Below are positions 47,612 through 57,400 of a DNA stretch of 64,000 bases, piece by piece. Both the position numbers and the translations under genes were made by a program. Position 1 is the stretch's first letter. The number at the start of each line of letters is the position of its first letter. Origin of the DNA: Alcanivorax sp. DP30 (lineage in GTDB: Bacteria; Pseudomonadota; Gammaproteobacteria; Pseudomonadales; Alcanivoracaceae); the NCBI RefSeq assembly GCF_009882945.1, contig NZ_WTUY01000003.1, positions 140,599 to 204,598 of the forward strand, in the 5' to 3' direction. The notes below the pieces were generated by a model. The model was given only the letters and a program-made list of their open reading frames with translations, ran no database searches and had not been told where the DNA came from.

Positions 47612-47636
47612 CCCGGAGCTGTCATAAAGACTTAAT

Positions 47637-47676
47637 ATGTATATACATTGACTATCTATTAGATAGCCAATAGTTT
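47637..47676 (+). promoter_or_regulatory. Promoter with two perfect palindromes, candidate operator
   Basis: ATGTATATACAT (47637-47648) is a perfect 12-base palindrome. TTGACT (47648-47653) and TAGTTT (47671-47676), 17 bases apart, form a promoter candidate. CTATCTA-T-TAGATAG (47652-47666) is a perfect interrupted palindrome lying between the two boxes. The gene that follows encodes a ribbon-helix-helix protein, so autoregulation is plausible. Confidence 0.55.
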
Positions 47677-47738
47677 GGATTGCACGTCGCCGATAAACCC
47701 GCGACGATGCAGCCTGTTTTCCTGTGACGGTTTCTCAA

Positions 47739-47918
47739 ATGTCCAAAGACAAGAGCAAGTCCAAAAAGAAGAACAGTCAGCTCATCGTTCGCATTAACGA
47801 CGAAGAACGCCTGCGCTTTATCGCACTCTGCGAAGAGCTGGATACCAGCGCCGCGCGTGAAGTCCGCCGGTTTATCCGTGATTTCATCAAGGCCCAGGAC
47901 TCGCAGTCCGGCGATTAG
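47739..47918 (+). CDS. Small ribbon-helix-helix-like protein
   Basis: A 59-residue protein. After a Lys/Ser-rich leader (KDKSKSKKKNS) the pattern SQLIVRINDEERLRF... to ...VRRFIRDFIKAQ matches the strand-helix-helix plan of MetJ/Arc-type DNA-binding proteins. The ATG at 47739 was chosen over a GTG five codons upstream. A perfect palindrome overlaps the promoter, which fits autoregulation. There is no toxin gene of the usual kind next to it; the following gene codes for a 35-residue lysine-rich peptide. Confidence 0.65.
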   Translation: MSKDKSKSKKKNSQLIVRINDEERLRFIALCEELDTSAAREVRRFIRDFIKAQDSQSGD

Positions 47919-47961
47919 TCGAGGGATCCGGCCCACTCACTTGCGAAAATGGAGAGACACC

Positions 47962-48069
47962 ATGTCCAAGAAGAAAAAGCTGAAAAAAGCCATCAAGCAG
48001 AGCAAGTCCAAGATCAGCAAGCATGAAAGCGTGGTCAAGAAACTGAAGAAGAAGCTCAAGAAGCTGTAA
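47962..48069 (+). CDS. Lysine-rich 35-residue peptide
   Basis: A 36-codon frame with ATG and a GGAGAG site seven bases upstream. The product MSKKKKLKKAIKQ...KKLKKKLKKL contains more lysine than any other residue and could form an amphipathic helix. A hairpin terminator follows the stop by about 17 bases, which supports a real transcription unit with the RHH-like gene 43 bases upstream. Function is unknown; RNA or DNA binding, or membrane activity, are all possible. Confidence 0.6.
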   Translation: MSKKKKLKKAIKQSKSKISKHESVVKKLKKKLKKL

Positions 48070-48085
48070 TTCAGTTGCGCCACCA

Positions 48086-48107
48086 AACGGGCCATTCATG
48101 GCCCGTT
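48086..48107 (+). terminator. Terminator of the small-protein pair
   Basis: AACGGGCC and GGCCCGTT surround ATTCAT, followed by CTTGATTCC; the T tract is short. Confidence 0.7.
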
Positions 48108-48213
48108 CTTGATTCCCCCCAAGGCTCTTCCTGTTTCCAGACCCGCTACAGTCCTCCGCCTCAAGGTGCTAGCATCAGCGATCAACCTTCGCCAGCGGGA
48201 CATCGCCGACATC

Positions 48214-49497
48214 ATGATTCGTCATCTTCTGTGTGTTGTTATTCCACTTATCAGCGCTTGCAGCTTTCATCCCGGAACCGTGGACAACGACACCCTGCGC
48301 ACCGGTGCCCGCCACCACCATGAAGACACTGTCACGGTTAGCGCCAACGTGATCAGCGACAGCGAAGCCCGTGACATCTTTGGCGTCTCGCTGGGCCACC
48401 ACGGTATCCAGGCCGTATGGCTGGAAGTGGATAACCGTACCGACCACCCCCTCTACTATCTCCCCGTCACCACGGACCAGCAGTATTTCTCACCCCTGGA
48501 AGTGTCCTGGAAAGTGAAAGGCAAGTACGGCAAAGAGGATGGGAAGGCTGTGGACCGGATGTTCATTGCCCGGACCATGCCGGTGAACCTGCCTCCCGGC
48601 GAGCAAACCAGTGGTTTCGTCTTCACCAATCGGGACCTGGGTATCAAGGTCGTCAACGTGGACCTGCTGGGCGGCGGCAAGAGCTGGCAGACGTCATTCA
48701 TGATTGACGTGCCCGGCATCAAACTGGACGTGGAGAAAGTGGACTTCACTACTCTCTACAGCGAACACGAATACCTCAACGTGGACAGGCCAGGGCTTCG
48801 CGAATGGCTGGAAGAGCAAACGTGCTGCACGGCCAACGCCGACAACGACGCCAGCGGCGACCCCCTCAATTTTGTTCTGGTGGGCGATAGCCAGCTGCTG
48901 CTCAGCGCTCTGGTACAGCGAGGCTGGGATGTCACCGAACGCATCCACGGCGGCTCCATCTGGAAAACCACCAAGTCCTTCCTGGTAGGATCCAGTTACC
49001 GCTACTCACCGGTGAGCTCCCTCTACGCCCTGGAGCGCCCTCAGGATCTGGCCCTGCAGAAAGCCCGTGGCAACATTCATCAGCGTAATCATCTGCGCCT
49101 GTGGCGTGCTCCGGTGCTGTGTGACGGCGAACCGGTATGGCTGGGCCAGATCAGCCGGGATATCGGCGTGCGCTTTACCTTCAAGTCCCCCACCCTGACC
49201 ACCCACAAGATCGACCCGGACGTGGATGAAGCCCGGGACTATCTGCTGCAGGACATGATTTTCTCCCAACGGCTCTCCGAGTTCGGCTACGTGCATGCCC
49301 AGGCCCCCAAGACCATTGCCGAACCCGGCCACAACCTCACCGGTGATCCGTTCATCACCGACGGGCTAAGACTCGTCATGTTCTTCCATAGCCCCATGAC
49401 CCCCATGCATAAAGTAAAGGATCTGGGTTGGGAGCAACCGAACCGGAATCGGCGGGCCTGGTTGGAACAGCAGGAAGCCGCCTCCTCTTCACCGTAG
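48214..49497 (+). CDS. LssY C-terminal domain lipoprotein
   Basis: A 427-residue exported protein starting MIRHLLCVVIPLISAC, a lipoprotein-type signal with the cysteine at 16. The C-terminal half (about 205-350) has the LssY_C pattern: DPLNFVLVGDSQLLLSALVQRGWDV, KTTKSFLVGSSYRYSPVSSLY and WLGQISRDIGVRFT. LssY_C is found alone or fused to phosphatases, and its function is not known. The frame runs 35 codons further upstream, but that part has no signal peptide. A single gene. Confidence 0.8.
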   Translation: MIRHLLCVVIPLISACSFHPGTVDNDTLRTGARHHHEDTVTVSANVISDSEARDIFGVSLGHHGIQAVWLEVDNRTDHPLYYLPVTTDQQYFSPLEVSWKVKGKYGKEDGKAVDRMFIARTMPVNLPPGEQTSGFVFTNRDLGIKVVNVDLLGGGKSWQTSFMIDVPGIKLDVEKVDFTTLYSEHEYLNVDRPGLREWLEEQTCCTANADNDASGDPLNFVLVGDSQLLLSALVQRGWDVTERIHGGSIWKTTKSFLVGSSYRYSPVSSLYALERPQDLALQKARGNIHQRNHLRLWRAPVLCDGEPVWLGQISRDIGVRFTFKSPTLTTHKIDPDVDEARDYLLQDMIFSQRLSEFGYVHAQAPKTIAEPGHNLTGDPFITDGLRLVMFFHSPMTPMHKVKDLGWEQPNRNRRAWLEQQEAASSSP

Positions 49498-49694
49498 GCG
49501 CTAGCTCCCAAGCAACGGACAGGCAACGGGGATACGCACAAACGTCCCTCACCACACACCGCAAATCACACACATTCCGGACGAAAAAAGTCCATCACGG
49601 ATTAGAGAGCGGGGACTGGTTTGTGGGAGCGCACTAGCATTTGATTCAGCCAACACTCTGGGGACTGTGGTTTGCCCTAATCCGCAATGAACAA

Positions 49695-49720
49695 AAAAAG
49701 CCTCTTTTCAGAGGCTTTTT
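49695..49720 (-). terminator. Terminator of sat
   Basis: AAAAAGCCTC and GAGGCTTTTT surround TTTTCA, an almost symmetric stem ending 36 bases after the sat stop. Confidence 0.85.
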
Positions 49721-49755
49721 CGATACCTGTTGAGTACAGAACCACTCAGGGCGGA

Positions 49756-50961
49756 TTACTTGTCGGCATCCAGCGCCTGGTAGTAGTCCATCAGGATCTG
49801 TGCCACTTCCGGACGGGAGAATTCCGGCGGCGGAGCAATGCCTTGGCCCAGCATCTCACGGACCTTGGTACCGGACAGCAGTACAAAGTCGTCCTTGGTG
49901 TGATCCGGCACATCACGCATCATCACCACGCGATCGAGCTTCTTGGAGTAGGCAGTATGGTCGGCTTCGAAGATCTTGATCTCCAGTGCGCCGGCCGGCA
50001 CCTGCTCCTGGAAGATGGTTTGCGCATCGAAGGCACCGTAGTAATCGCCCACACCGGCGTGGTCACGGCCCACAATCAGATGGCTGCAACCGCAGTTCTG
50101 CCGGAATACCGCGTGCAGTACCGCCTCTCGGGGACCGGCGTACAGCATGTCGAAACCGTAGCCTGTGATCATTACCGTGTTCGGCGGGAAGTACACTTCC
50201 ACCATCTTGCGGATGGAAGCATCACGCACGTCGGCAGGAATATCGCCGGGTTTCAGCTTGCCCAGCAGCATGTGAATCAGGATACCGTCGGCGTTCAGCG
50301 CTTCCTGGGCCATGCGGCACAGTTCTTCGTGGGCGCGGTGCATCGGGTTACGGGTCTGGAAGGCAACCACATTGTTCCAGCCACGCTCCACGAACTCGTT
50401 ACGGATGGACACTGCGGTTCGGAAGGTATCCGGGAAGTCGTCAGCAAAGTAGGAGTAGTTGAGTACCTGAATGTCGCCAGACACGATGAAGTTGCCGGCA
50501 GCCAGGAAGTTGGCCACACCAGGGTGCTGCTTGTCAGTGGTGGCAAAGACCTTCTCGGCAACAGCCTCCAGATCGGCATCAGAGATTTCTTCGATGGCCG
50601 CCACGTCCATGACCGCAATCACCGGCTGGCCGTCTACATTGGGGTCACGCAGCGCAATGCGCTTGGCGCCTTCGATGGCGCTAACATCCTTGAGCACATT
50701 GACGATCGGCACTGGCCAGAACAGGCCATTGGCAGTGGTCATATTGTCCGCCACGGACAGCATATCCGCCTTGTTCATGTAGCCAGTCAGCGGGGTGAAA
50801 TAGCCAGCACCCATCATTACCGCATTGGCGGCAGCAGCAGAGCTGATCACCACTGAAGGCAGAGATTCTGCTTCTTTCTGCAAGGCAATGCGTGCAGCTT
50901 CATCCGCAACGTACAGGGGGGTTAATGCGTCCGCACCATGCGGCTTCACCAAAGCGACCAT
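49756..50961 (-). CDS. sat: Sulfate adenylyltransferase (ATP sulfurylase, Sat type)
   Basis: Sat makes adenosine 5'-phosphosulfate from ATP and sulfate. It is the single-chain type related to those of sulfur bacteria, not the CysDN pair. The active-site motif TRNPMHRAHEEL (about 200-211) holds the HxxH equivalent, and GRDHAGVGDYYG and a terminal region with VREMLGQGIAPPPEF are family features. The length of 401 residues is standard. No cysC, cysH or apr genes are adjacent, so assimilatory use is the default reading. A terminator follows. Upstream lies a 34-base repeat shared with the far side of cptA. Confidence 0.95.
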   Translation of the reverse strand: MVALVKPHGADALTPLYVADEAARIALQKEAESLPSVVISSAAAANAVMMGAGYFTPLTGYMNKADMLSVADNMTTANGLFWPVPIVNVLKDVSAIEGAKRIALRDPNVDGQPVIAVMDVAAIEEISDADLEAVAEKVFATTDKQHPGVANFLAAGNFIVSGDIQVLNYSYFADDFPDTFRTAVSIRNEFVERGWNNVVAFQTRNPMHRAHEELCRMAQEALNADGILIHMLLGKLKPGDIPADVRDASIRKMVEVYFPPNTVMITGYGFDMLYAGPREAVLHAVFRQNCGCSHLIVGRDHAGVGDYYGAFDAQTIFQEQVPAGALEIKIFEADHTAYSKKLDRVVMMRDVPDHTKDDFVLLSGTKVREMLGQGIAPPPEFSRPEVAQILMDYYQALDADK

Positions 50962-51029
50962 CTAATTACTCCAAATGCTCAATCAACGAGGGTTCCGTGA
51001 GCGGCGCAGTATATCAAAGGATAAGCGAC

Positions 51030-51063
51030 AGGTCGGCCCGGGATTGAGACATAAGGAAAGCAC
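51030..51063 (+). repeat. Direct repeat bracketing cptA, copy 1
   Basis: AGGTCGGCC...ATTGAGACATAAGGAAAGCAC; the second copy at 53127-53160 differs at three of 34 positions. The two copies lie on either side of cptA, in the same orientation. Confidence 0.75.
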
Positions 51064-51067
51064 GAAA

Positions 51068-51101
51068 AATTATAAGGGAAGCCTTCATGCCTTCCTTATA
51101 C
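51068..51101 (-). terminator. Terminator of cptA
   Basis: TATAAGG and CCTTATA form the outer stem of a long dyad. On the minus strand it is followed by ATTTTTC, about 90 bases after the cptA stop. Confidence 0.65.
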
Positions 51102-51191
51102 CGGGAGCGGAATCCGGATTGTGGACAGCGTGGCCGAAATACTCTGGCTGTCTTAGAAGGAGCGGATGTCGAGTAACAGTGCCTGTCCGCT

Positions 51192-52940
51192 TCAGCCACC
51201 CTTGCCGGGTTTCTCCCTGCCAGCGCCAACTGACTCCTGAGCCAGCTCGCTCCATACATCACCGCGGGGGAAGACCGCACTGTAATCACGCAGGGTTTGC
51301 GGGTTATCCGGATCACCGATCAGGCGCGGCATCGCCTTGAAACCATCGGAAATCAGACTCCGCTGCGGTTCGAAGCTGGCAAAATCCAGCTGTGCTGCAT
51401 CCGCCCAGGTATAGATGAAATCCGCCGTGCTGTAGGGACGATGCCGGAACTTGTTCCAGCCCTGGAAGTCGTTGGCCTTGGCATAGTCACTGTTTGCCCA
51501 GGCAATGAACGGCACCGTGTACATGGCCGGCGACGGATCATACTCGTTGCGGCCGCAGAACGGCTCGGGGTAATCAAACACCTCTTCGCCATGATCAGAG
51601 AAGTACATCAACAAGGTTTGACCCGGAGTACCTTTCAGGGAATTGATCAGACTGCTCACCACAAAATCGTTGTAGCGCACCGCATCATCGTACTGGTTAT
51701 ATTCTTCCAGATTGCCGTCATCCACCCAGTTCGGCACACCCTCTCGGCCAGAAAAATGCCTGAAGCTGGCTGGATAGCGATAATCGTATTTGCGGTGGGT
51801 ACCCAGTAGATGCACGATGATGACTTTCTTGCGTGCCTCGTCGCTGAGCGCCTGGCCGAATGGCGCCAGCACATCTTCATCATACTGGCTGGCATTCTGT
51901 GCGCGGTTGTTGTTCAGGTACACCTGATGATCCGCCATCTGCGACAGCGTGGTGAGCATGGTGTTGCGGCGGGTTTGGGTCTGCTGGTTAGTGATCCAGG
52001 TAACTTCATAGCCCGCCTGCTTCATCATATTGATCAACGTGGGTTTCTCGAAAAACGTCTGGGTATTGTTGCTATCGGCAAAGGACAAGGCCTGCTGCAG
52101 CGCCTCAATGGTATAAGGGCGCGCTGTCACCACATCATCAAACACCACAAGTTCATCCTGCATGGCATCCAGCAGCGGCGTGGTCTCGCGGTCATAGCCG
52201 TACAGGCTCATGCGCTGGCGGTTAGTGGATTCGCCCAGCACCAGCACCAGGGTTTTCTCGGCATCCGGCTGTTGCTCGGTGAGCTGCTCAAGCGGCGGCA
52301 CCTGCCGGTTTTTGTCGAGAATGGACTCCATGGCCGCCAGCTGATCCTGGTACTTCATGTAGCCAAACACCAGATTCCACGGCGCCGCCGGCTCCATCCG
52401 AATCACCTGGTGATAGCGACTTTTATCCAGCCCTTCCTGCTTGACCAGCAAGGAGCCCCAGAACGGCCAACCCACCACCAGCACCAACGCTACTGCAAGA
52501 CGTGAGCGATACCGCACCGTCAGCACCGGTACCGTAATCTGTCGCCACATCCACACCGGCACTGCCGAGAAACCCAGCACCGCCAGCACATGCCATGGCT
52601 TCAGGTAGGAAGACACGAATTCCAGGGATTCCGCCGCGTTGGACTCAAAAATGATGAAGATCACGCTCTGGGAAAAGTCCTGTCCGAACACCAGCCAGTA
52701 ACTGAATCCAACCAGCGACGCAGCCCACAGCACCACCCCCAGCAACGCCGAATAAGCACGCACGGCACGGGGCCAGACCAGCACCGGCACCAGCCACAGC
52801 AGGCTCATGATAATGGCCTGCCGCAACCCCACCGTCCCGGACATACCGGAAATGTGGATCAGCAGCTGGGGTACTGCGGAAAAATACAGAAAAAACAGAT
52901 AGACCCAGAACAAAGGGTATCGGCGGGCAAAATCTCGCAT
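51192..52940 (-). CDS. cptA: Phosphoethanolamine transferase CptA (EptC)
   Basis: An inner-membrane phosphoethanolamine transferase for lipopolysaccharide core. It aligns closely with E. coli CptA: five membrane helices in the first 165 residues, SLLWLVPVLVWP, GVVLWAASL, and RMEPAAPWN before the periplasmic sulfatase-like domain. The nucleophilic threonine is in LGESTNRQRMSLYGY, and the metal site includes YFSDHGEEVFD. The ATG at 52940 gives 582 residues. Flanking 34-base direct repeats suggest that the gene arrived as a unit or that its border was duplicated. Confidence 0.93.
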   Translation of the reverse strand: MRDFARRYPLFWVYLFFLYFSAVPQLLIHISGMSGTVGLRQAIIMSLLWLVPVLVWPRAVRAYSALLGVVLWAASLVGFSYWLVFGQDFSQSVIFIIFESNAAESLEFVSSYLKPWHVLAVLGFSAVPVWMWRQITVPVLTVRYRSRLAVALVLVVGWPFWGSLLVKQEGLDKSRYHQVIRMEPAAPWNLVFGYMKYQDQLAAMESILDKNRQVPPLEQLTEQQPDAEKTLVLVLGESTNRQRMSLYGYDRETTPLLDAMQDELVVFDDVVTARPYTIEALQQALSFADSNNTQTFFEKPTLINMMKQAGYEVTWITNQQTQTRRNTMLTTLSQMADHQVYLNNNRAQNASQYDEDVLAPFGQALSDEARKKVIIVHLLGTHRKYDYRYPASFRHFSGREGVPNWVDDGNLEEYNQYDDAVRYNDFVVSSLINSLKGTPGQTLLMYFSDHGEEVFDYPEPFCGRNEYDPSPAMYTVPFIAWANSDYAKANDFQGWNKFRHRPYSTADFIYTWADAAQLDFASFEPQRSLISDGFKAMPRLIGDPDNPQTLRDYSAVFPRGDVWSELAQESVGAGREKPGKGG

Positions 52941-53097
52941 CAAATCGCTCGGCGCAGGGGGGGGTTAAACAGCATTATCTACGTCGAGTCTTAAACGAAG
53001 CTTAACGGCAACCAAATATGCGAATTCATACGATATTCAGAGCCATGAAGCGAATGCCGAAAGGTTAAGAATGAAAGCGCTGCGAACTCCGAGCATG

Positions 53098-53120
53098 CAA
53101 TTGGTGCACGTCCTCAATAA
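53098..53120 (+). repeat. RAYT-flanking repeat, divergent copy
   Basis: CAATTGGTGCACGTCCTCAATAA resembles the two repeats at 54374-54452 (about 18 of 23 positions agree) and lies on the other side of the transposase gene. Confidence 0.5.
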
Positions 53121-53126
53121 CTCTTG

Positions 53127-53160
53127 AGGTCGGCCTAGCATTGAGACATAAGGAAAGCAC
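53127..53160 (+). repeat. Direct repeat bracketing cptA, copy 2
   Basis: The partner of 51030-51063, matching at 31 of 34 positions. It starts seven bases after the divergent RAYT-type repeat. Confidence 0.75.
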
Positions 53161-53300
53161 TAACAAAAGCAAAGAACCTTCGCCGAATAAATCAATTAAA
53201 TCAAACAGTTAACGCCACTCTATTCTGATTGCGCTGTGTATATTCTGATAGACATGCGCCCCTACCTCCAACACGCCCAGAGAAAAGACAAAACAACAGG

Positions 53301-54281
53301 TTAGAGACCGGCCAAATGTTGCCCCGACACCCAGCACCGCCCCGTCACCGACGCAAAAGCTTTTATTTTCTCCACAGTTCCAACCGCAACAGGTCTCCGC
53401 GGTTTTCGTGTCCTCATGTGGGCAAGCCACGCCTTCTCGTCGATACCCAGACGGTCCAATACTCCCGCAGCCCGCACAGAGATTGCGCCGCGTTTATCAT
53501 CCCGTACCGCCCTGCCCGTGCTGTCTACCAGTTCAAGATAGTCCATTAACCGGAAACGACAGAGGGTCTCATCCTCATCGCGCTCAATCGTCCCTGCCGT
53601 CACCATGGGGAGCAGTGTGGGCTGCGCCGGACTGGACTGCTGACGCCCAACCTCCTTACTGCGCTGCTGAATGGAGGTATAGTCGGAAGCCTCCGGGGTT
53701 GCCGCCATCCCTGCCCGCACCGGATTCAGGTCCACGTAAGCCATGCATTGCAGCAAGGCGGCCTCATCCAGTAACGCCTGGCACTTGTAGCGGCTCTCCC
53801 AGAATCGGCCCTTGCAACAATCTTCGGCGTTGGCCCGTCTGGCGAGGTGCTCGTTCAGGCACTTCATGAACCAGCCCAGGTCCATCAGCCGATCACGCCA
53901 TTGAGCAACAATTTCCTGCGCCTTCAGGGATTCCGCCTCTCCCGTCTCCCCGTTTAGCCAACGCTTGACGATCAACGGACCACTGAACAGCTGCATCCAC
54001 CGCTCAGCCACCTCCCGGTCCGACAAGGACTGTGCCGTCTTCTGATCAATACGAAGCACAAGGTGATAGTGATTGGACATCACCGCATACGCACACAGAT
54101 CAATGGCAAACACCTCCACCAGCACCGCCAGGCGATCCACCACCCACTGACGGCGATGCTCATAGTCCTGACCGGAATAGTGATCCTTGCCACAAAGAAA
54201 CGCCCGCCGCACACAACGGCAGATGCAGTGATAGTAAGGCGTGGAATCCAGAGAAACCTGGGTAGATCGAGCACGAGTCAT
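53301..54281 (-). CDS. REP-associated tyrosine transposase (RAYT)
   Basis: A Y1 transposase of the IS200-like TnpA_REP group, the single-copy enzymes associated with REP elements. It has the HUH motif in VMSNHYHLVLRI (about 67-78). ALLQCMAYVDLNPVRAG is the conserved helix region where the catalytic tyrosine lies. The ATG at 54281 has a perfect AAGGAGG seven bases upstream and gives 326 residues, typical of the longer RAYTs. It is flanked by 27-base direct repeats. The gene appears intact and may be active. Confidence 0.9.
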   Translation of the reverse strand: MTRARSTQVSLDSTPYYHCICRCVRRAFLCGKDHYSGQDYEHRRQWVVDRLAVLVEVFAIDLCAYAVMSNHYHLVLRIDQKTAQSLSDREVAERWMQLFSGPLIVKRWLNGETGEAESLKAQEIVAQWRDRLMDLGWFMKCLNEHLARRANAEDCCKGRFWESRYKCQALLDEAALLQCMAYVDLNPVRAGMAATPEASDYTSIQQRSKEVGRQQSSPAQPTLLPMVTAGTIERDEDETLCRFRLMDYLELVDSTGRAVRDDKRGAISVRAAGVLDRLGIDEKAWLAHMRTRKPRRPVAVGTVEKIKAFASVTGRCWVSGQHLAGL

Positions 54282-54373
54282 GGGATGCCTCCTTACATAA
54301 CCATGACCCAACACTACCGGCCCCAAAGACAGACCAACATCAGACAAAGACTAAAAATCGCGTAGGACATCAA

Positions 54374-54400
54374 CCAATTGATGCGTGTCCTCGATTATTT
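54374..54400 (+). repeat. RAYT-flanking repeat, copy 1
   Basis: CCAATTGATGCGTGTCCTCGATTATTT. It differs from the copy at 54426-54452 at one position. CATCAA and TTGATG around it form a small hairpin. Confidence 0.75.
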
Positions 54401-54425
54401 GCCCATCCCTAGTGTAAGAGATTGC

Positions 54426-54452
54426 CCAATTGATGGGTGTCCTCGATTATTT
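54426..54452 (+). repeat. RAYT-flanking repeat, copy 2
   Basis: The second copy of the 27-base repeat with a 52-base period. It lies just before the end of the second delta-60 gene and upstream of the transposase. Confidence 0.75.
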
Positions 54453-54464
54453 CGATTATTGTGA

Positions 54465-57400
54465 TTAGCGACTGAGGCGCCGCATTCCCCCCAGCATCGC
54501 CAGCAACAGCAACCCCCAGTGCAGAGAGCCTCCACCACTACTACCTCCACCACCTGTGGTACTGGGTGCCGGCGGATTACGCAGAGTCACTGTCGTCGAC
54601 AGCGCATTGCTATATTCCATGGGCACGCCACTGTCCAGCGCCTGGACGGCTACGATGTATTCACCCACAGCATACTCCGACATCTCCAGCACCAGCTGCG
54701 GTCCATCTGACAGCTGGATCTCGCCGTTGATTTGCCATTGATAGTTATGTGTATCCAGCGGATTGGCGTCCTCCAGCAACGCCGTCAAGGTCACCGTCTG
54801 ATCTCGACGGATGATGGTATGGCCATCGATCTCCTCCTCGCCGATAACAATGCCTTCGTTTTCTTCCGTCAGCTCACCTTCCTGGATGCGCACGCCACTG
54901 ATGACGGGGGCAACATTCAGTTCTGTCAGAGTCACCGTATGACGTGACCGCGCCGCATCCACTGCGGCGTGACTCAGCACGGCTTCGCCACTGTCTTCCA
55001 CCAGATCAAAGGACAGGGTGTCATCCGCTTCCCCGGTCAGACCGTCATCCACGGCCAGGAAAGCGAAGCTGGCCCGGTTGGCAGGCTCCGCATCCGACTC
55101 GATCACCAGTGACTGAGCCTGTGCGGTGTGATCATCTTCAGTGGCCGTGCCACCGGAGATGATGACAGGAAGGGTGACTGGATACGCCACAGCATCACCG
55201 TTCAGGCTGACCGTTACCGTCACCACACTGCCCTCACCCACAATCTGGGAAGACAAGTCAAAACGGGCCAGCGGCGTAATCTCGACGACCTGCTCCGCAG
55301 ACCCCACATTGCCGTTTCCATCAGTGGCCGTCCAGGTCACCACGGTGCGGCCCGGGGGCAGCTTCACCCCCCCTTCGGTCAGCACCACATCATTTGCCGG
55401 TGTGGTAGCTGTGCCATTGATATCGCTGGCCCCTGCCATCCCCAAATTCACGTCCGTGAGATCACCGGTTGCCACCAGCTGAATGTCGGCGGGGGCAATA
55501 ACGGTTGGCGGATTGTTATCGCCAGGCACATTATCTTCCCCATCGGGAATACCATCATTGTCGTTATCATCCAGCAACGGATCCAGCGTCAGACCGGAAG
55601 CAGACTGGCACGCTGCGTCACAATCCGGATTCCAGTCATCAGGGTAACCGTCTTCATCCGCATCAGTGGCGGCAGCGTTGTCATCGGGAAACGCATCGCT
55701 GTTGTCGCCGGCCCCATCGTTGTCGGAATCCTCGGTCTCGGCGGGATCATTCGGGAAGGCGTCAGTGTCATTTGCCGCGCCATCGTTATCGCTGTCTCCC
55801 GGATAGGCATCCAGAACCAGTCCAGACGCTGACTGACAGGCCGCATCGCAGGCCGGGTTCCAGGCATCAGGCAAGCCATCGAAATCATCATCCTGCTCGG
55901 CAGCATCGTTCGCCGGGAAGGCATCCAGTTCATCATGAACACCGTCAGCATCACTGTCCGCGATCACCTCCATACCTGCCAGGAAGAAATCCCCCGGTGT
56001 AACGGTATGGCCCGCAATAGTGGCGAAGCCACTACGATGCATCATGATATTGGTAACGGAATCGGTAAGCCCTACATTCAATGTCTGAATACCGCTGGCG
56101 CCGAATTGATCGTTCAGTACGCCATCCTTGATATCGATCAGAGCAACATCCGTAACGGCTGAACCGGTATTGGCTGCAACCAGCCAATGGCTCGCAGACA
56201 CCTCTTGAATGGATTGCCCCTCGTCATTACCTGAAGACAGATTCACCAACATGACACCATCATCGGCAAATCCGCTTTCGAAACTTCCATTCGCCTGAAG
56301 CTGTGCGATCAACACATCATTGTCGCTGCCATTGTAGGCATAACCGGTTACCACGATGGAACCATCAGCAAGCTCAGCCAGCCCTGCAAGCACAGTATTC
56401 CTGCCATCTACCTGAAAAGTCAGGATGCCATTCATGCCAAACCCGCTTTCCAGATCTGCCTGACCGTCCAGTTTGGCCACCAGACCCACATTGCCTCCAC
56501 GACGCCCGGCCAGCAGCAGACCGCCATCTTTGGCTGGCACAACATCCGACACATAGTCATAGGAAGAGCTCAGGTCGACAACCTTCTCACCAGTACCATT
56601 GAAACTGGTATCCAGGGAGCCATCGGCATTGAACCTTACCATCTGGATCTGCTGACCATTTTGCCAGTCTCCCAGGGCAAGCAGCTTGCCATCACCCAGT
56701 TCAATCAGCGCTTCAAGGTTGTCGTTGTATTGGGAAATGTCGAGCTGGAGATACCCGGATGTGCCAAACCCGGTATCGACTGAGCCATCGGGATTGAGCA
56801 TCAGCAGTAAAGCGTCGCTGTAACCCGGCGCAACGGGCCGGATTTCACCAGCAATCAAGTAACGACCATCGGCAAGTTCTACCGCCGCATTGGCGTCGAG
56901 TTCCTGCCCGGACAACGAAAAGGTGGCAATGCCGTCATTACCAAAGGTTGTATCCGCTGTGCCGTCAGCAAGGAAACGGGCAAATGCCGCAGCGGTATCC
57001 ACCCCATCCCGGGTTTGCCCCACTTGGAGAAATCCGCCACTAGCAAGCTCTATCGACTGGTTCGCAGTATCGATGCTGCCGCCACCCGATAGCGTGACCT
57101 TGCCATTGTTTCCAAAGCTGGCATCCACCGCGCCGGCGGCAGTAAATGCGACAATGGCCGCTTCATCATTGCTGCCGTTATAACTGTCGCCCACGGTAAC
57201 AATGCGCCCACTATCGAGAACCGCAACGCCAAGTGCCACATCCCGGGATGCACCATAGGCATGGGACACCAGACCGTTACTTCCGAAGCTGGTATCCAGC
57301 GAACCGTTGGCGTTATAGCGCAACAGCGCCATATCTGAATTGCTGCCGTTATAGCGACGCCCAGCAGCAATAATTTTGCCGTCAGCCTGTATCGCTACGC

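Larger units (their letters stand above)
52941..53300. other. Gene-free cptA-transposase gap
   Basis: The 360 bases are AT-richer than their surroundings. They hold a CAATTGGTG... repeat (53098-53120) and the second cptA-flanking direct repeat (53127-53160). I see no gene. The cptA promoter should be at the left end. Confidence 0.5.

Noticed and set aside
51030-53160. IS element carrying cptA
   Set aside because: No transposase lies between the repeats and they are direct, not inverted; kept only as flanking repeats.
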